A stretch of 35,679 nucleotides of DNA from Tubiluchus corallicola. Its lineage: Eukaryota; Priapulida; Priapulimorpha; Priapulimorphida; Tubiluchidae. Of this stretch, positions 23,201-34,363 are shown in pieces (position 1 is the first letter of the stretch; each line of letters begins with the position of its first letter). The notes under the pieces are model-generated. The model worked only from the letters and a program-made list of their open reading frames with translations, did no database searches and was not told the DNA's origin. A program made the translations under genes and the position numbers. Location of the stretch: assembly GCA_030141605.1 (NCBI GenBank), contig JAQGDQ010001539.1, forward strand, positions 1 through 35,679. The letters are read 5' to 3'.

Positions 23201-25785
23201 CAAGTGAAAGAACATACATTCTAGTATAATTGTAGTTTTAGAGTTAAAGGCAAACGCATTGTTGAAGAACTGAAGCAAGTTTCAAAATGGCAGGATTGTG
23301 CGTAAAAATAACGCAGCGCGAAGTTTTTGTGAAGATAAAAATGAAAACGAAGGTTCTAAATCCCTGGTGTTTTGTTATATGCTTTCCAAGCACCTCAGTG
23401 CAAGGTACATTAATGCCCATTTATATCCCTATGAATTTGGTTATTAATTTTTCTGTTATCTGTTAGTAAGAACACAATACTTGTTTAAAACCTAAAGCTA
23501 GCAGCCAGAAGAGTTATTAGCAAGAAAGTCAGCAAGCTACTAAAGATGCAAACTTTAACTCATGAAGAGCTCGCTTTTGTCCTAATAATGCCGCATGTTT
23601 GGTTGTCTGCCTACTTGCCTACGTGTATTCCAGCTTGTACGCTTAACTTTTTAGTACTTTTCCGTCTGTTGACAGTTCAGCATGTGTGCAGCCATTATTA
23701 TGCTCTTTAAAAACCTTTTACATATCGCTTTTGACAATGTATAGAATCATTCATGGAAAATTTAGAAAGTTTTACTTACTTTCGGGAACAGCAGTTTAAA
23801 CACAGACAAACTGCATATTCCAAATATCAGTATTATTTGTTCAAATTCTTTCAGGATAAGAAGGAAGATGGAAAAGCAAAGGAAAAATCAAAAGTTCCCT
23901 TCTGGAAAGTTGAAAGGAAGCAAACTGCTGACGATTTTACGCTGAACCACATGGTATCGAACTTTAATCATTATTCATTTCTTTACTAGATAAAACAAAG
24001 GAACGAACTAAAATGTACGACCAAACAAAAAACAGACAAAGAAATGAAATAATGGACAAGACGCTTTACCGGGAGACGCTTTACCAAAATCTATGCCTAC
24101 TTAATAATGTTTTTATGCACAAAAACTATGAATAAAAAATATTTTGCTGTGGAAAAATGAACGTGATTTTACTAACGCCTACCCTAATCATTATACAGAA
24201 GTATGAAACTGATACTTCTTTTTGTGAACATGTGTGAACACGTCAAATTTCATGGACACTTTTTGAAGAAAGCCTGTCACCTATGTCCTCGGTACAGACA
24301 CTTTCGTTTCGAAAAAATCTATATAGGTGGCAGTTTTAAATACTGTTAGATTCAAAATGGCGGCCAAACTTCAAAATGGCTGCCAAGCGATAGTAGTATT
24401 TCTTAATATGTGAATAAAACCTGACAGGATGGTCCCATTGTCACGATTTTTGTTAACCAAAACGAAATTTTACATTATTTTTGAAAAACTATCGAGAATT
24501 TCACACCGAAATCTAAAAATAAAAGTATGTTCAAATGTCTAAAAAATTTTGATGTTTTCTTACTAGCCTGGTAACTCATGCTCAAAATAAAAAAATACTC
24601 AAGCTCGTGCACATGCCAGGAAAACGCCTGGATTACAGTTTTTAATTACTTCAGATGATAGAGTGAACTTCAGTGCTTACTGCCTATGTGGCAGTAATAA
24701 TTTTCAGGTAGGCGCCGTCATGATAATTTTGAGACCACACTAAAATTCCATGTTAATGCAAATTTGTACACGACTAGAGACTACACAATGTTGTAGCCAT
24801 GTAAGTATTTAACAGTTTACCTCTTTCTGATATTAATTTTCTATGGACCATTGTATTCAACTGCATAGTAATCGGGGGATCATTTTCAATAGCCCTTCGT
24901 GGCTGACTACTCTAAAAAACTGCCCCATTTCAAAATAACCCAGAAAATGTGTTTATCTAAGTCTTGTTTAAAAACTCAAAATCTTTAGAAAATGGCCGCC
25001 GTTTAGAGTCTAACAACATTTCGGACTGCTACCTATGTTTTGTTTTCACTGAGCTTGCGTTTTATACAACTAAACAGGTGCCGTGCCTTCTTCATAAAAC
25101 ACCAGCGAGATTACATTCGATATATACTGTACGAAATTCTAAAAAAATCCTGAGAAATAGTTTCACATTGCTTAGCCTTTACTCAACGAACAAGGCACTG
25201 ACCTCTCTGCTTGTCCACCGCAAGTTGACATTTATATAACTTTCAAGGAAAACTTGAAAAGTACTATAAATATTTCTGTAATGTTACCAATGTGACCAAT
25301 GGTACAAAAACGTGATAACAATCAGCAAAAAGGAAAGTCTATAAACTAGCAGCTATTCAAGTCTCAAGTGCTAAAGACCAAACTTGTGAGTAAATATAAG
25401 AAAAATAATTGTAAACCACAATGCAAGTATGATGATCTGTAATGTTACGAATAATGTGATACTTCGAGCATATTGTTGGGGTGTTATTCGGTATTATTTC
25501 TGCTTTCGTCTTTGGCAAGGTCTTGGTCAAGCAAACACCAAAAGCGAGGTCATCTCGGTCGGCATTTATTGGAGAGTTTAGAAGAAGGAACTTTAAGTTT
25601 GGCAAAGGTCGCAACAGCAGATCCCTGATGCAAGTTTTACATTCGTAACGTTACAATGATTAGTCATTTATAATTTTTATTTTTAATTCAAAATAATTTA
25701 TTGATTTAACACTACATCCTAATATTAAATTAGTTGTAATTATTCTGACTAACACCTGGAAATGTTGGACTGGTTGGTGATCTGG

Positions 25786-25843
<58 letters not shown>

Positions 25844-28800
25844 CTGACTAGGGTTGACTGTATGGCTACCGTGGTCTATATGTGTTCCTATGTGGTCTAC
25901 GTGGTCTCGACAGTTCCTTCCGACAAAATTTACAAAATGTGGGTTCATTCCATCACATTATAAGGATATTATGAGAATACAAAATTCTCATTACCTCGAT
26001 GTTTGTATTAAAGTCAGGATTGGACTATCTTCGGTAGTTTAAGTTGCAATAACACTTTCTGCCGTTTGTGAGCAAATAGCAGCTCCAGCTCAGCAATAAG
26101 AAGCTTTTGCAGAAATTTTAGTTTTGTTCACAAGAATGATATCGTTGGTTTTCCCTGCAAAAGTAGTTCGGTGGCACACAGCAATAGAATTTTGTTAAAG
26201 GAAATGACAAGTCACTTAGCATGTTAGGTTTATTTTATTGTTATCCGTTAATCTTGGAAAAATATAACAAAGAAATTTGCAAAAAACTGTCTATAAAGCA
26301 TAAACTTAACCTACACTACTGCTGAATAGAAGATTAAAGCTGATGACCGCCATTCACTTGAAAATCAAGACGTAACTGGTGGACTGCCGGACCGTCTGTA
26401 AGCAAACGCAGTTTAATTAATTCAATTAATTCTGCAGCTTATCTAAACGGAGTTCAAATTTTTCCCGATCATTGAAATAAGCTTTAATTCCCGGAAGGCT
26501 TGGCCTTTCCTTTAAGTAAAAAACAAAAAATAACAAATAGGAAAATACTTTGGCAAAAAAACTTTATTAAATCTTCTGGGCTCTTAATCTAACGAAAACT
26601 GTCCTATAAGCAGAAAAATAGAGCATTTCATTTGTGTACGTACGGAGAAAAAGAAGAACAGCGAACCTAAAATGTTTCAACGTGTGTATCCTATAAATAG
26701 CTGTACTATTGTATATTTCATTTCCATTTTATTATTTTCTAGGAACCCGAAATACATCTGGTCCCTCTAAGAAGTCATGATATTGTGGGTCTTGGAGTTC
26801 AGATAGAAGGCAACATGACTGACGGAATTTACATTTCTCGAGTGCTGAGCAGGGGTCCGGCAAGCGAATCCGGAAAAATTCGAAAAGGTAAAACTCCATT
26901 TGTCACATAAATTTCACCAAAATCAAATTAACTTTAAGGTTAGTGCCCTTTAAAAAAAATGAAAATGACAGACGTCAATGAAAGTGTATAAATTATCCTG
27001 TCTTATGGTGACTATTGCTCACGTCTTTACGCTGTTACTACTTCATCATTCAAAATCAATTCTGCCTTGTGTTTTTTAATGTTTCGAAAAATTTTTGTTG
27101 TTTGTTAATTTACATTTTGTACAACGAATCTACAGTCTCTTCTGAAAAACACTATCCAGTGAGGAGCGTAGATCTGGAACGACATAATATCGTTGAGTAA
27201 GTTCATTAATCAGCGTCAGGGAGTCAGTTTGTCAGTCAGTGAGTTAATTGTGTAAAGTTGATCATGATTTTGTCAATTTGTCAGCCAGATATGTATGTTA
27301 GATAATTAGAATTTTGCAAGTTATTCAGTCCGTAAGTTAATCTGTTTCAGTAAATTTTTAGCCAGTCAAGTTTCAGTCACCCTATAAGTTGTGGTTACCT
27401 AGGCAGTCACTAAGTTAGCACGTCACCTAGTTAGTCAGTAAGTCATTAAGTCAGTCCAGCGCCATTGTCAGATCAGGATCAATTAGACTAAACAATTTAC
27501 AGTCAGTAAGTCATTCATATTCAGTCAGCCAGTAACTCACAAAGGAATGAGTGAGTTAGGGAATCGCAAGACCAAATAATAAAAGGGTTGGCAGAAAATA
27601 TTTTTGGTAATAACGAAATTACGATAGTTACGGAGCGAGATGGGATGAGTGTGCCCTGTCGCTATTGTGCACCTACTTACTGACTGAAGTTATGCAACGT
27701 CAAATCTGGACATTAAATGACTGTGTACTAAGAAAACTGCATCTGTGAAGTTTCATCTGCGATATTGTCCCTGGTTGCTTATCTCTTTAAAAGCGGAAGC
27801 ATACAAATGGGGACGTGGACTCATTTCCGGGTTCGGTTTCACGTCATCACTAAATTAACAACGTCGTTATTACATCACTTAATTATTAATAGCGACATCA
27901 TTACGTTAGTGACGGCTTTGTGCACCTGGGCCCCGGTTCGGTTTCATTTTAGAGGGTCACAGTCAGTAATATAATACGTCACACAAGACGATCTTTTCGT
28001 GGTAAGCCCTTGTCCCCAAGTACTCGACTCCAGCTTGTAGAGTACTGAAGTGTACAAAGAATGTTATTATGCCAAATCAGATCTTTCAGCATTTACAATA
28101 ATTGTATTTCTGTTTTATCATTATGGTCTTGCGGCGCTATCTGTATATTATAAATGCTGAATAAGCAAAATTGACACCTCTTATTTGATCTAATTGAATC
28201 GTCAACGCCAACACAAGATCATTTTGCTGACACCTGTGTTCCATTTATCATTTGCAGATGAAGTGCTCTGATCCTATACTATTAGAACAGGTCTACTTTC
28301 AAGACATGTAAACTATCTACATCAATTTCCTAGTGGTTGCGGAATAGCGTGAACCTCATAATTCCACAACTAGCTTTAACTTACAATGAATGCGTCATTA
28401 ACAGTTATATGACAACTTGATCTAAAAGTCCTTAAATCACTCTTAAGGGTATGAAAAAACTCTTCTTAAAAATATTCTGCGCAACAGCCAATGTCTGGCG
28501 CAATTTTTCCTTTTTTCTTTTGTAAATACATTGATGGGCTACATCCATTCATACAGCCCTTCTTAGTCGTGCCCATGAACGTTTGCAAATCATATTTACC
28601 ACGCTCAAGTGAAACTAAAGAATTTATGTCAAGTATATACGCAATAAATATTGGTCCAGCAAACTTGGTTCAATGTTTAGAAAGCCTAAATCATTTGATT
28701 TTGCTGGAGAACCACTGACTCGGGGAAAATAAATAAACTATGGGCACAAATACAGTTCATTTTGATGTTGTGCTTGGGAACGTGATCTGACACAGCCCTC

Positions 28801-31800
28801 TTCACTATAATTGCAAATAATCTTCTGCCCTAGTTATGTGGTCATAATCATCATAATTAATAATACTTATATGTTGTTAGGCACTGTTGATTTTTTACTA
28901 AAAACCTATAAAGCATTAATTGAGGAAGCTAAACTCTGATGAGAATAGTACGATCTCAATCCTGTACGGCCTCTTACAAGTTTATGCACTACAACACTAC
29001 GACAGGTTATCACACAATATGAGTATTACGGTTTATCAGACTTGCTAGAACGCAGAAATGCTAAAATGCCCTAGCCCGCTAATAATTCAACAGGTTACAG
29101 TCTACGTTTGGTAAACAGTTAATTCGCTCAATGCTTGCTTTTCGTCTTCCTTTAACAGTCTGGAGTATTTATTTAACTCGACGAAATTAAGGTAAATATA
29201 ATAATCAAGCTTGTAATACCTCTGTGAATTTGGTTAACCAAGCGAAACTCACAATTTGAGAGTTTCTGCGTGTGACGAATCTGTTAAAACAACAGTGCTG
29301 CACTCGCGCTCGGTTTCTCCTAAAACCAAATTGTTTGTTCTTGCTAGTTTACACATTGACTAAACACATTGAAACAACAAAAATTTAGAATAACCAAATA
29401 CGTAAACACCGTCTACTACTTTCCTGGTGTTTGGTGGATGGTTACAAAAAATAAATAAATCAAAGTTTAGTATCGGTTAATCGTTGTCTTAATTTTTTAA
29501 TGTAAACCTTGGCGAGATAAAGCTGCAGTTTCTCGTCCAAATCTTAGGCATTAGTATTATAACATAGAACGAATATTAACAGTTTAATGAAGATAATTAG
29601 GGTAATTAGGATTTGCTTGTGAGCAGCGACTGAGTGTGTCCACGCGCGGAACACTTGATGTTTTCCTATGTCTCAAAGTAATGCTCAGAGTTTATGAACC
29701 TGCGCATTTTTAACCACTTAAATAGAAACAGAAAAGGGCAAATATAGCGTCGGTTTGGAAAGTGTTTCAAAGACATTAGTTAAAATGATTGTTGTTTGTC
29801 TTACGTTGCTGCCCTTTTTTGATTAAATGTTTACTTTTGTGTCGTTGACTGCACAAATTTGGTTCGGTTCAAATCTTTTGAAGTGAACGCTTAATTTTTG
29901 CTTTATTTTATAGTTGATTTTTGTCAGAATTTTAGTCAAAGCTTACTAGTTGGTTAACGTTTCTTTCAAATTTCTATTCAGGTGACAGAATCTTAAGTGT
30001 GCGAGTTTCTTTCCGAAACATCACATTTGAAGATGCACTAACAATTCTTAGCTACGCCTCTCCATACGACGTAGAAATGGAGATACAAAAAGCATTAAAA
30101 ACACCTAAGCCGTCACCAGAAGGAGTGAAGAAAGAAGGATTATATCATCCTATGTATAGAAGCCAGTCCACAAACGCCTTGGACAACTTAGATCTAGATC
30201 GCATAGCCAAAAGGAACCGCAGCAGCGGGATCACATCCAAGAATGTTAGGCCCAAAGTCAAAACACGTGAGGAAGTGGCAAGGACAGCTTCGGAACAGGT
30301 CCAAAGCTCATCGTCCACGCGCAGTCTCAACGAAAAGTTTCTAGTAAATGCAGCAGAACCGAGTGACGTCAAAAACAACAAAATAAATGTTCGCGACATT
30401 GCAATAAGCAGAACACTTGACGAATATGTGGATGGCAGTGAAAAAACAAAGAAGGAGAAACTGAAGGATAAAGACAAAAAGGAGGAGAAGAAAAGCAAGA
30501 AGAAAGAAAAAGACAAAGATGGCAAGAAAGACAAGAAAAAGGAAAAACAGAAGCGAAAAGAAGATGAAAAAGAAATAGATGTAACAAATAAAGAAAACGT
30601 TATTATTAAGAAAAAAGATGAAAAGAAAGATAAGAAGAAAGATTCATCATCATCGTCATCTTCTTCGTCGTCTTCTTCTTCTTCATCTTCAGAAAGCGAC
30701 GACAAAGACAAAGGTGAGAAAAAGAAGAAAAAGCAAAAGAAAGAAAAAAGTGGAAAGCATATGCCCGGAGCAGTACAAGTCATGCCAACAGTAGCAAGTG
30801 AAAAAAGCCAGAAAGCTTCAGCACCAGCTCCACCTACAAGGTCACCAAAGAAAATTGAAAAAGAGGAAAAAGACGAAAAAATATTTGTTGTCCCTCCGTT
30901 ACCGAAAGTTCCTCCTCCTGAAGAGAATTTGGATATTGTTAGCTATGAGACTACATCTACTTTAAAAATTGAGCGAGGGGCACCACCTGACGTAATAGCA
31001 TCTTCAATCTCTGACTCTCAATCTGGCCCAATGAGAACAAAGAGAATGTCTTCATCACTCGAAGACGTGTCCAATGAAAATGATCCTGATGAATTGGTGC
31101 ATGCATCTAAACGAGCAAAGGCCATGAGTCTTGGACAAATAGAAGTGCACTTGCCAACACCTACAAAAAGAAAGAAACGTCATGCGCCTCTGCATCCAGG
31201 AGCTGTTGAAGAAGGATATGACTTTGACAGTTACGCTCACGGGAGTGACCACGATGAGAAACCAGATTTCATTAAGCTGAATTACACTCAGCAGAAATTT
31301 TTAAGTGATCCCAGCCTTTCTCCTGGACAGGAGAAAAAGGAAGAGTGGAAAAACATTGAAAGGGCCCAAAGCGCAGATGACGGGATAAATAGGAATCAAG
31401 GTAAACAGAAGTTTGTGTTTGAGGAGAGACTAAGTACAAATTTAGAAAATTCTGTTACAGACTTGGATAAAATTGATGAAGGAGTGCAGGTCTTGCATGG
31501 TAAATATGAACTAGAGACAACTCAACAGAAACACCGCAAATTGAGTTCCTCAAGCAGTAGTTCATCTAGTGGGACTGAGATGGCTGCTCCAACAGAGCGT
31601 CCACCACCACCTCCATTAGACGATGAACCAGTAGAAACACATGCAGCTACTGTAATAAAATTACAGCCAGAACAGCCACAAGATCACATAATTGAAACGA
31701 AAACAAGGACGACAGTCGTGACAAAAACATTAGTCACCAATGTACCCGTGAACATGGAACTAGAAAGTGCCAGTCTGAAGCCACAGCAAGTAGCTTTTGC

Positions 31801-33795
31801 AAGCGATGTCAGAAGCAGGAGCAGTTCAAGTTCGAGTTCGAGTTCATCTGAAAGCAGCCACAAAGCAGACAAGAAACCAAAACAGGCTGAATTTGATGGG
31901 GAAGTTACTCCATATAATGTTGTAACTCCTACCGTAACAGTAGAGAGGGAATTCACGAGTTCTTCAGATGTTCCAATAGAGGAAGCTCCGATACACATAC
32001 AAAAAGTGAAGAGTGAAAAGCCAGTTGAATCACCTGAAAGAAAGGAAGAAAGACGTCGGCGTCTTTTACAAATGGTTGCTTTAGCGCATGAACTTCCACC
32101 AAGTGAAACTTCTCCAGTAAAAGAAAACTTGATGTCACCTAGTTTAACAAAGCTTGTTCAGGAAGTTAGTCCAAAGCAACATAAAACTATAGAAGAGACA
32201 TACTATTTAACTGATGAAGGAAAGGAAGTGATTGAGCTTAGTGAAGATGAACTGGACGAAGTTTGTCCTTCACCTTATAAACTATTAGTAGAGGGGAAAA
32301 AACCTGAACCTACTCGTTCTACTCGAGAAGGCTTTGAATTTTGGTCATATGAAGAAAAGCCACCTAGCAGTATATCAGATGTGGAACAATCAAAACCTAT
32401 TATTTTGGTGGATGATTACCCGTCAAATGAAGAGTTGGCATCTCTTGATCGGCAAAAAGTCACAACTAACGTTGTAACAGTCAGTGTGGATCCGTCCAAT
32501 GTAGAACCTGTGGTGCACAAGTCTAGCGTGCCACCAAGAGGACCGGCACGAGTGAAGCAGCAAGAACCAGATCTGATACCTCAAATGATTGTGCCATCAG
32601 TGGAAAGCTCAGATGATTACACCAGCTCAGAACAAGTAAGTACATGTATGCTAATAGTACTATATCCAGCTGATAAGCGTTAAGAGTTACTTAAACTTTA
32701 TTAATTGTACTAATTGTCATGTAATCAGGTATGTTGCCGTGCCCGATTAAGAGTATGATAAATGTGTTAACGTGGTCTAACAATATGTCATGATCTTAAA
32801 TGCTCATTCTTCGGTACTGCCGTAATACATATTGATTTCTATCCATATTTATCCACTATTGTCTATTATATATTACACAGTGGGTGGGAATAGGCCTACA
32901 AGCTATTTTTAAAGCGCTTTGCAATTCTCCTCCATAACCATTTAGGCAAGTAAAAAAATCCAATTTAGATCAATACTATTGCGGTTTATTTGGTTATATA
33001 AACCCACCTTTAACAGCATAGTTGTATCAGTAGATATATACTGCTCAGTTTGTTTATATTCTCCTGTCATTGGGGTATGTGGTGGCATCACTGGTTATTC
33101 CATACGGTATGTGATAACATCAAGTCTATGTCCTTCATTTCATCATCTCAATTATCGCCGTGATTTTCTTGTATTTTGGTTGACCAATAAAAATTAACAT
33201 TGTCATGTAGTGTTAGCAAAATAAAATATGACTACAAAATCAAGAAAGCTTTTTATTAAAAAACAAAATTTTGATATGCCTGATCAGCTTCAAGGTATGT
33301 AAAGTTTTCAGTTTCTAGTGACATCCAAGAAACTGAACTTTCTTTGCAAACCCAGAGATCTGTTCAGTTGGTGGAAAGCTGAGTCTTGCAATAGTAATTT
33401 TTTAGATTTATATTTATTTGTAAGATCATAGTAGTAGACATGGTAGTAGTAGTAGAACATTGTAGCAGATTTATATGTACATATGTAGATCGCTTGTGCA
33501 TTGCTCTAAGATATGAGTCTTCCGTTTTATGATAATAATTGTAATTAAAGTACTTTAGTTTTAAATTTTAATAATTTTAAGACTGTAGGAGTATTTTAAT
33601 TAATTTTGATAATGCTAGCGAACACCTGTAAGCTAAATACTTAGCTGTAAGCATTATTTTCTTAAGGTTGTACCAGCAAGAAGTCAAGTCAGTCACATAA
33701 CCATAAGCTCCACGGCTAAACCTGTGCATGAAGAACGTACCATCACCATTACTTCAACTAAACGGTTAACACCAGGTGGCGACAGCGCAGAGTAA
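13936..33795 (+). CDS. Single-pass membrane protein with AHNAK/periaxin-type PDZ domain and long disordered tail (spliced gene)
   Basis: Six exons join with compatible phases: 13936-14209, 19122-19180, 23855-23953, 26743-26887, 29982-32635, 33667-33795, giving about 1119 residues. An in-frame TGA at 13912-13914 supports the start. Domains: signal peptide 1-18; ectodomain of only about 7 residues; transmembrane helix about 25-51 with G29xxxG33xxxG37; basic stop-transfer; NPNF motif at 78-81; Lys-rich linker; PDZ about 148-230 with binding loop GLGV at 160-163; Lys/Glu-rich block about 347-412; poly-Ser near 415-431, 714-723 and 804-815; PPPPPL near 733. The GDRILS-to-SPYDV part of the PDZ resembles the AHNAK/periaxin class (established family). 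F208 at the first position of helix B suggests hydrophobic ligands or dimerisation. Role inferred: membrane-anchored scaffold, possibly cortical or junctional. Small symmetric exons could be missed. Confidence 0.75.
16759..16789 (+). repeat. (AAT)n microsatellite
   Basis: About ten AAT units with one AGAAT interruption, within intron 1. Confidence 0.85.
18316..18850 (+). repeat. Dispersed repeat family R1, copy 2
   Basis: Starts AAAGCAAAATCGGTACC, aligned to AAAGCAAAGCCGGACCC at 19225. The two stay similar through ATGACTTAC, GGAATTATTACCA, TCGCAAACACGTGCAACACG, TGATGTCATCA (18686-18696) and TTAATTATCAGAAACG. Lies upstream of exon 2 in the same orientation as copy 3. Confidence 0.7.
19122..19180 (+). 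CDS. PDZ gene exon 2: Lys-rich linker
   Basis: The acceptor TTCATTTGCAG ends at 19121 and the donor GTGGGT starts at 19181. The exon completes the split Glu codon and encodes VPAQADGKASTQPKTKDKK, ending in phase 0. Its 59-nt length is not a multiple of three, so skipping it would break the frame. It sits between two direct copies of repeat R1. Confidence 0.65.
19224..19810 (+). repeat. Dispersed repeat family R1, copy 3
   Basis: Begins about 43 bp after the exon 2 donor. It is the longest copy, with TGATGTCATCA at 19669-19679 and the shared ends described for the other copies. No coding capacity. Confidence 0.7.
19811..23854 (+). other. Remainder of intron 2 of the PDZ gene
   Basis: AT-rich with no coding exon recognised. 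It contains the inverted repeat pair at 21920-22404. A 59-codon frame from 23287 ends near a possible donor, but its phase does not fit the neighbouring exon. Confidence 0.6.
21920..22404. repeat. Inverted repeat, arms about 125-130 bp, retroelement-like ends
   Basis: Arm 1 (about 21920-22050) and arm 2 (about 22275-22404, reverse complement) share GGCACAACGT, TACCAnTGnAGTT, TTCAGGnG and AAAAAATCAC in order. In arm 2 the plus strand reads CCTGAAAAAGAACTGC then GAAACGTTG. This resembles CTGAAGA...GAAACG terminal segments known from Penelope-like and related retroelements, which is an inference from memory of the pattern. The arms are about 225 bp apart, so an intron transcript could fold here. 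Confidence 0.5.
23855..23953 (+). CDS. PDZ gene exon 3: Lys-rich linker
   Basis: 99 nt, phase 0 to phase 0, 33 residues: begins DKKEDGKAKEKSK and ends DDFTLNHM. The acceptor is TTCTTTCAG and the donor GTATCG at 23954. Being symmetric, it can be skipped without a frameshift and could be alternative. The Lys-rich character continues exon 2 directly. Confidence 0.6.
24353..24384 (+). promoter_or_regulatory. Paired YY1-like motifs (CAAAATGGCGGCC and CAAAATGGCTGCC)
   Basis: Two near-identical copies 19 bp apart within an intron. The first matches the AANATGGCGGC pattern of YY1. A motif match only. Confidence 0.2.
25786..25844. repeat. (TA)n microsatellite
   Basis: About 58 bp of TA with two CATA interruptions near the ends, in intron 3. 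Confidence 0.9.
26743..26887 (+). CDS. PDZ gene exon 4: first half of PDZ domain
   Basis: The acceptor TTTTCTAG ends at 26742 and the donor GTAAAA starts at 26888. Encodes EPEIHLVPLRSH, then the carboxylate-binding loop GLGV, strand B VQIEG, GIYISRVLSRGPA and ESGKIRK, ending phase 1 inside the Gly codon of the GDRI turn. An intron at this turn is common in PDZ genes. Confidence 0.85.
26888..29981 (+). other. Intron 4 of the PDZ gene
   Basis: About 3.1 kb. Contains a GTCAGT-rich stretch and a small region (27828-27950) where CGGTTCGGTTTCA is repeated around an imperfect inverted repeat (CGTCATCACTAA / TTAGTGACG). No coding exon recognised. Confidence 0.65.
27206..27545 (+). repeat. Degenerate GTCAGT/AAGTCA-rich stretch
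   Basis: CAGTCAGT, GTCAGT and AAGTCA recur many times with irregular spacing. It looks like a decayed simple repeat. No open frame of note. Confidence 0.55.
29982..32635 (+). CDS. PDZ gene exon 5: second half of PDZ and disordered tail
   Basis: A 2654-nt exon. It opens with GDRILSVRVSFRNITFEDAL and SYASPYDVEMEIQKAL, closing the PDZ domain. Then come a Ser/Arg region, a Lys/Glu/Asp-rich block from about 347 to 412, poly-Ser followed by ESDDKDK, a second Lys run, Pro-rich stretches, a poly-Ser then PPPPPL, a third Ser tract followed by ESSHKADKK, and acidic segments (ELSEDELDE). SSSESDD-like sites fit CK2 phosphorylation (inference). The donor GTAAGT is at 32636; without splicing the frame ends at 32683 with a 16-residue unrelated tail. 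Confidence 0.9.
32636..33666 (+). other. Intron 5 of the PDZ gene
   Basis: 1031 bp, GTAAGT to TTTTCTTAAG. Its 3' part (33474-33570) is repeated in direct orientation after the terminal exon. Confidence 0.7.
33474..33570 (+). repeat. Direct repeat, copy 1 (in intron 5)
   Basis: Shares GCTCTAAGATAT and GATAATAATTGTAATTAAAG, then TACTTTAGTTTTAAATTTT, with 34364-34464. The two copies flank the plus-strand terminal exon. Confidence 0.8.
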
Positions 33796-34345
33796 CTACA
33801 ACAGAGCATCACGTTGAAGAAAGGAGAACTATCAATGTAGAACAGATACATGGCGATACTGCTCACTTATTTTAGAATGAGATCTATTGTTGTTCATTGT
33901 TATAAAGTGTAAAATTTTTAATAATAATCGGTCTACACGTATTCCTGGCAATCATCTATTTTCGAGGTAAATGGATGTTACACAGGTTTTTTGTGAGCAT
34001 CGTAATTTTCAAGTTTCAAATTTTCATTCTTTAAACGGTTAAATTTTTTAATGCATTAGAGTTCTTTATAAGTAACTTGACAATAGGCCTATAGGATGGA
34101 TTTAGTGTACAAGGTCTACATACAACAAATTTAAATAAGGTAAATTGTATTCATCCTCGTACACAAAAATACTTTGGCTGCAAACATGGTCTCCGGGCTT
34201 TGTTTTACTTTGTACGCCACATTTTCTTTTTGAACTGATGTTATGTGAACAACCTTGATTTACGGCTTTAATGTTTGTATCAGTAATTATGATGGTATAA
34301 AGTGTTCTTTAAGCGTTCCTATATAAAGTATGTAAAAATGTTTTG
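33665..34345 (+). repeat. Inverted repeat arm 1 (terminal exon plus 3' flank)
   Basis: Pairs with about 35020-35679. The coding part is identical except one base; the 3' flank has several substitutions and an extra about 24-bp segment (near 34025-34048). Similarity ends just after TTTAAGCGTTC and TATATAAAGTAT. Confidence 0.9.
33667..33795 (+). CDS. PDZ gene terminal exon (plus copy, early stop)
   Basis: The acceptor is TTTTCTTAAG. The exon is in phase with exon 5 and encodes 42 residues starting VVPARSQVSHITI and ending PGGDSAE with TAA at 33793-33795. Compared with the inverted copy at 35468-35677, one C is missing at the last codons (GAGTAAC here, GAGTCAAC there). The missing base creates the stop and removes 27 residues that remain encoded just downstream in another frame. 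Confidence 0.7.
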   Translation, partial: VVPARSQVSHITISSTAKPVHEERTITITSTKRLTPGGDSAE

Positions 34346-34363
34346 CTTGGTGGCATATTGATT

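Larger units (their letters stand above)
23954..26742 (+). other. Intron 3 of the PDZ gene
   Basis: About 2.8 kb. It holds two YY1-like AAAATGG motifs near 24353-24384 and a long TA microsatellite. No coding exon recognised. Confidence 0.65.

Noticed and set aside
23287-23466. 59-codon frame with a nearby GTACAT donor, possible alternative first exon
   Set aside because: The donor phase (1) does not match the phase-0 start of exon 3, and there is no other support.
28930-28960. CTGATGAG, a hammerhead ribozyme core start (also near 21369 and 26340)
   Set aside because: No paired stem II followed by GAAA at the right distance at any of these sites.
30145-30783. 212-residue minus-strand frame rich in Ser/Phe/Leu
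   Set aside because: Antisense of the Lys/Glu-rich and poly-Ser coding part of exon 5.
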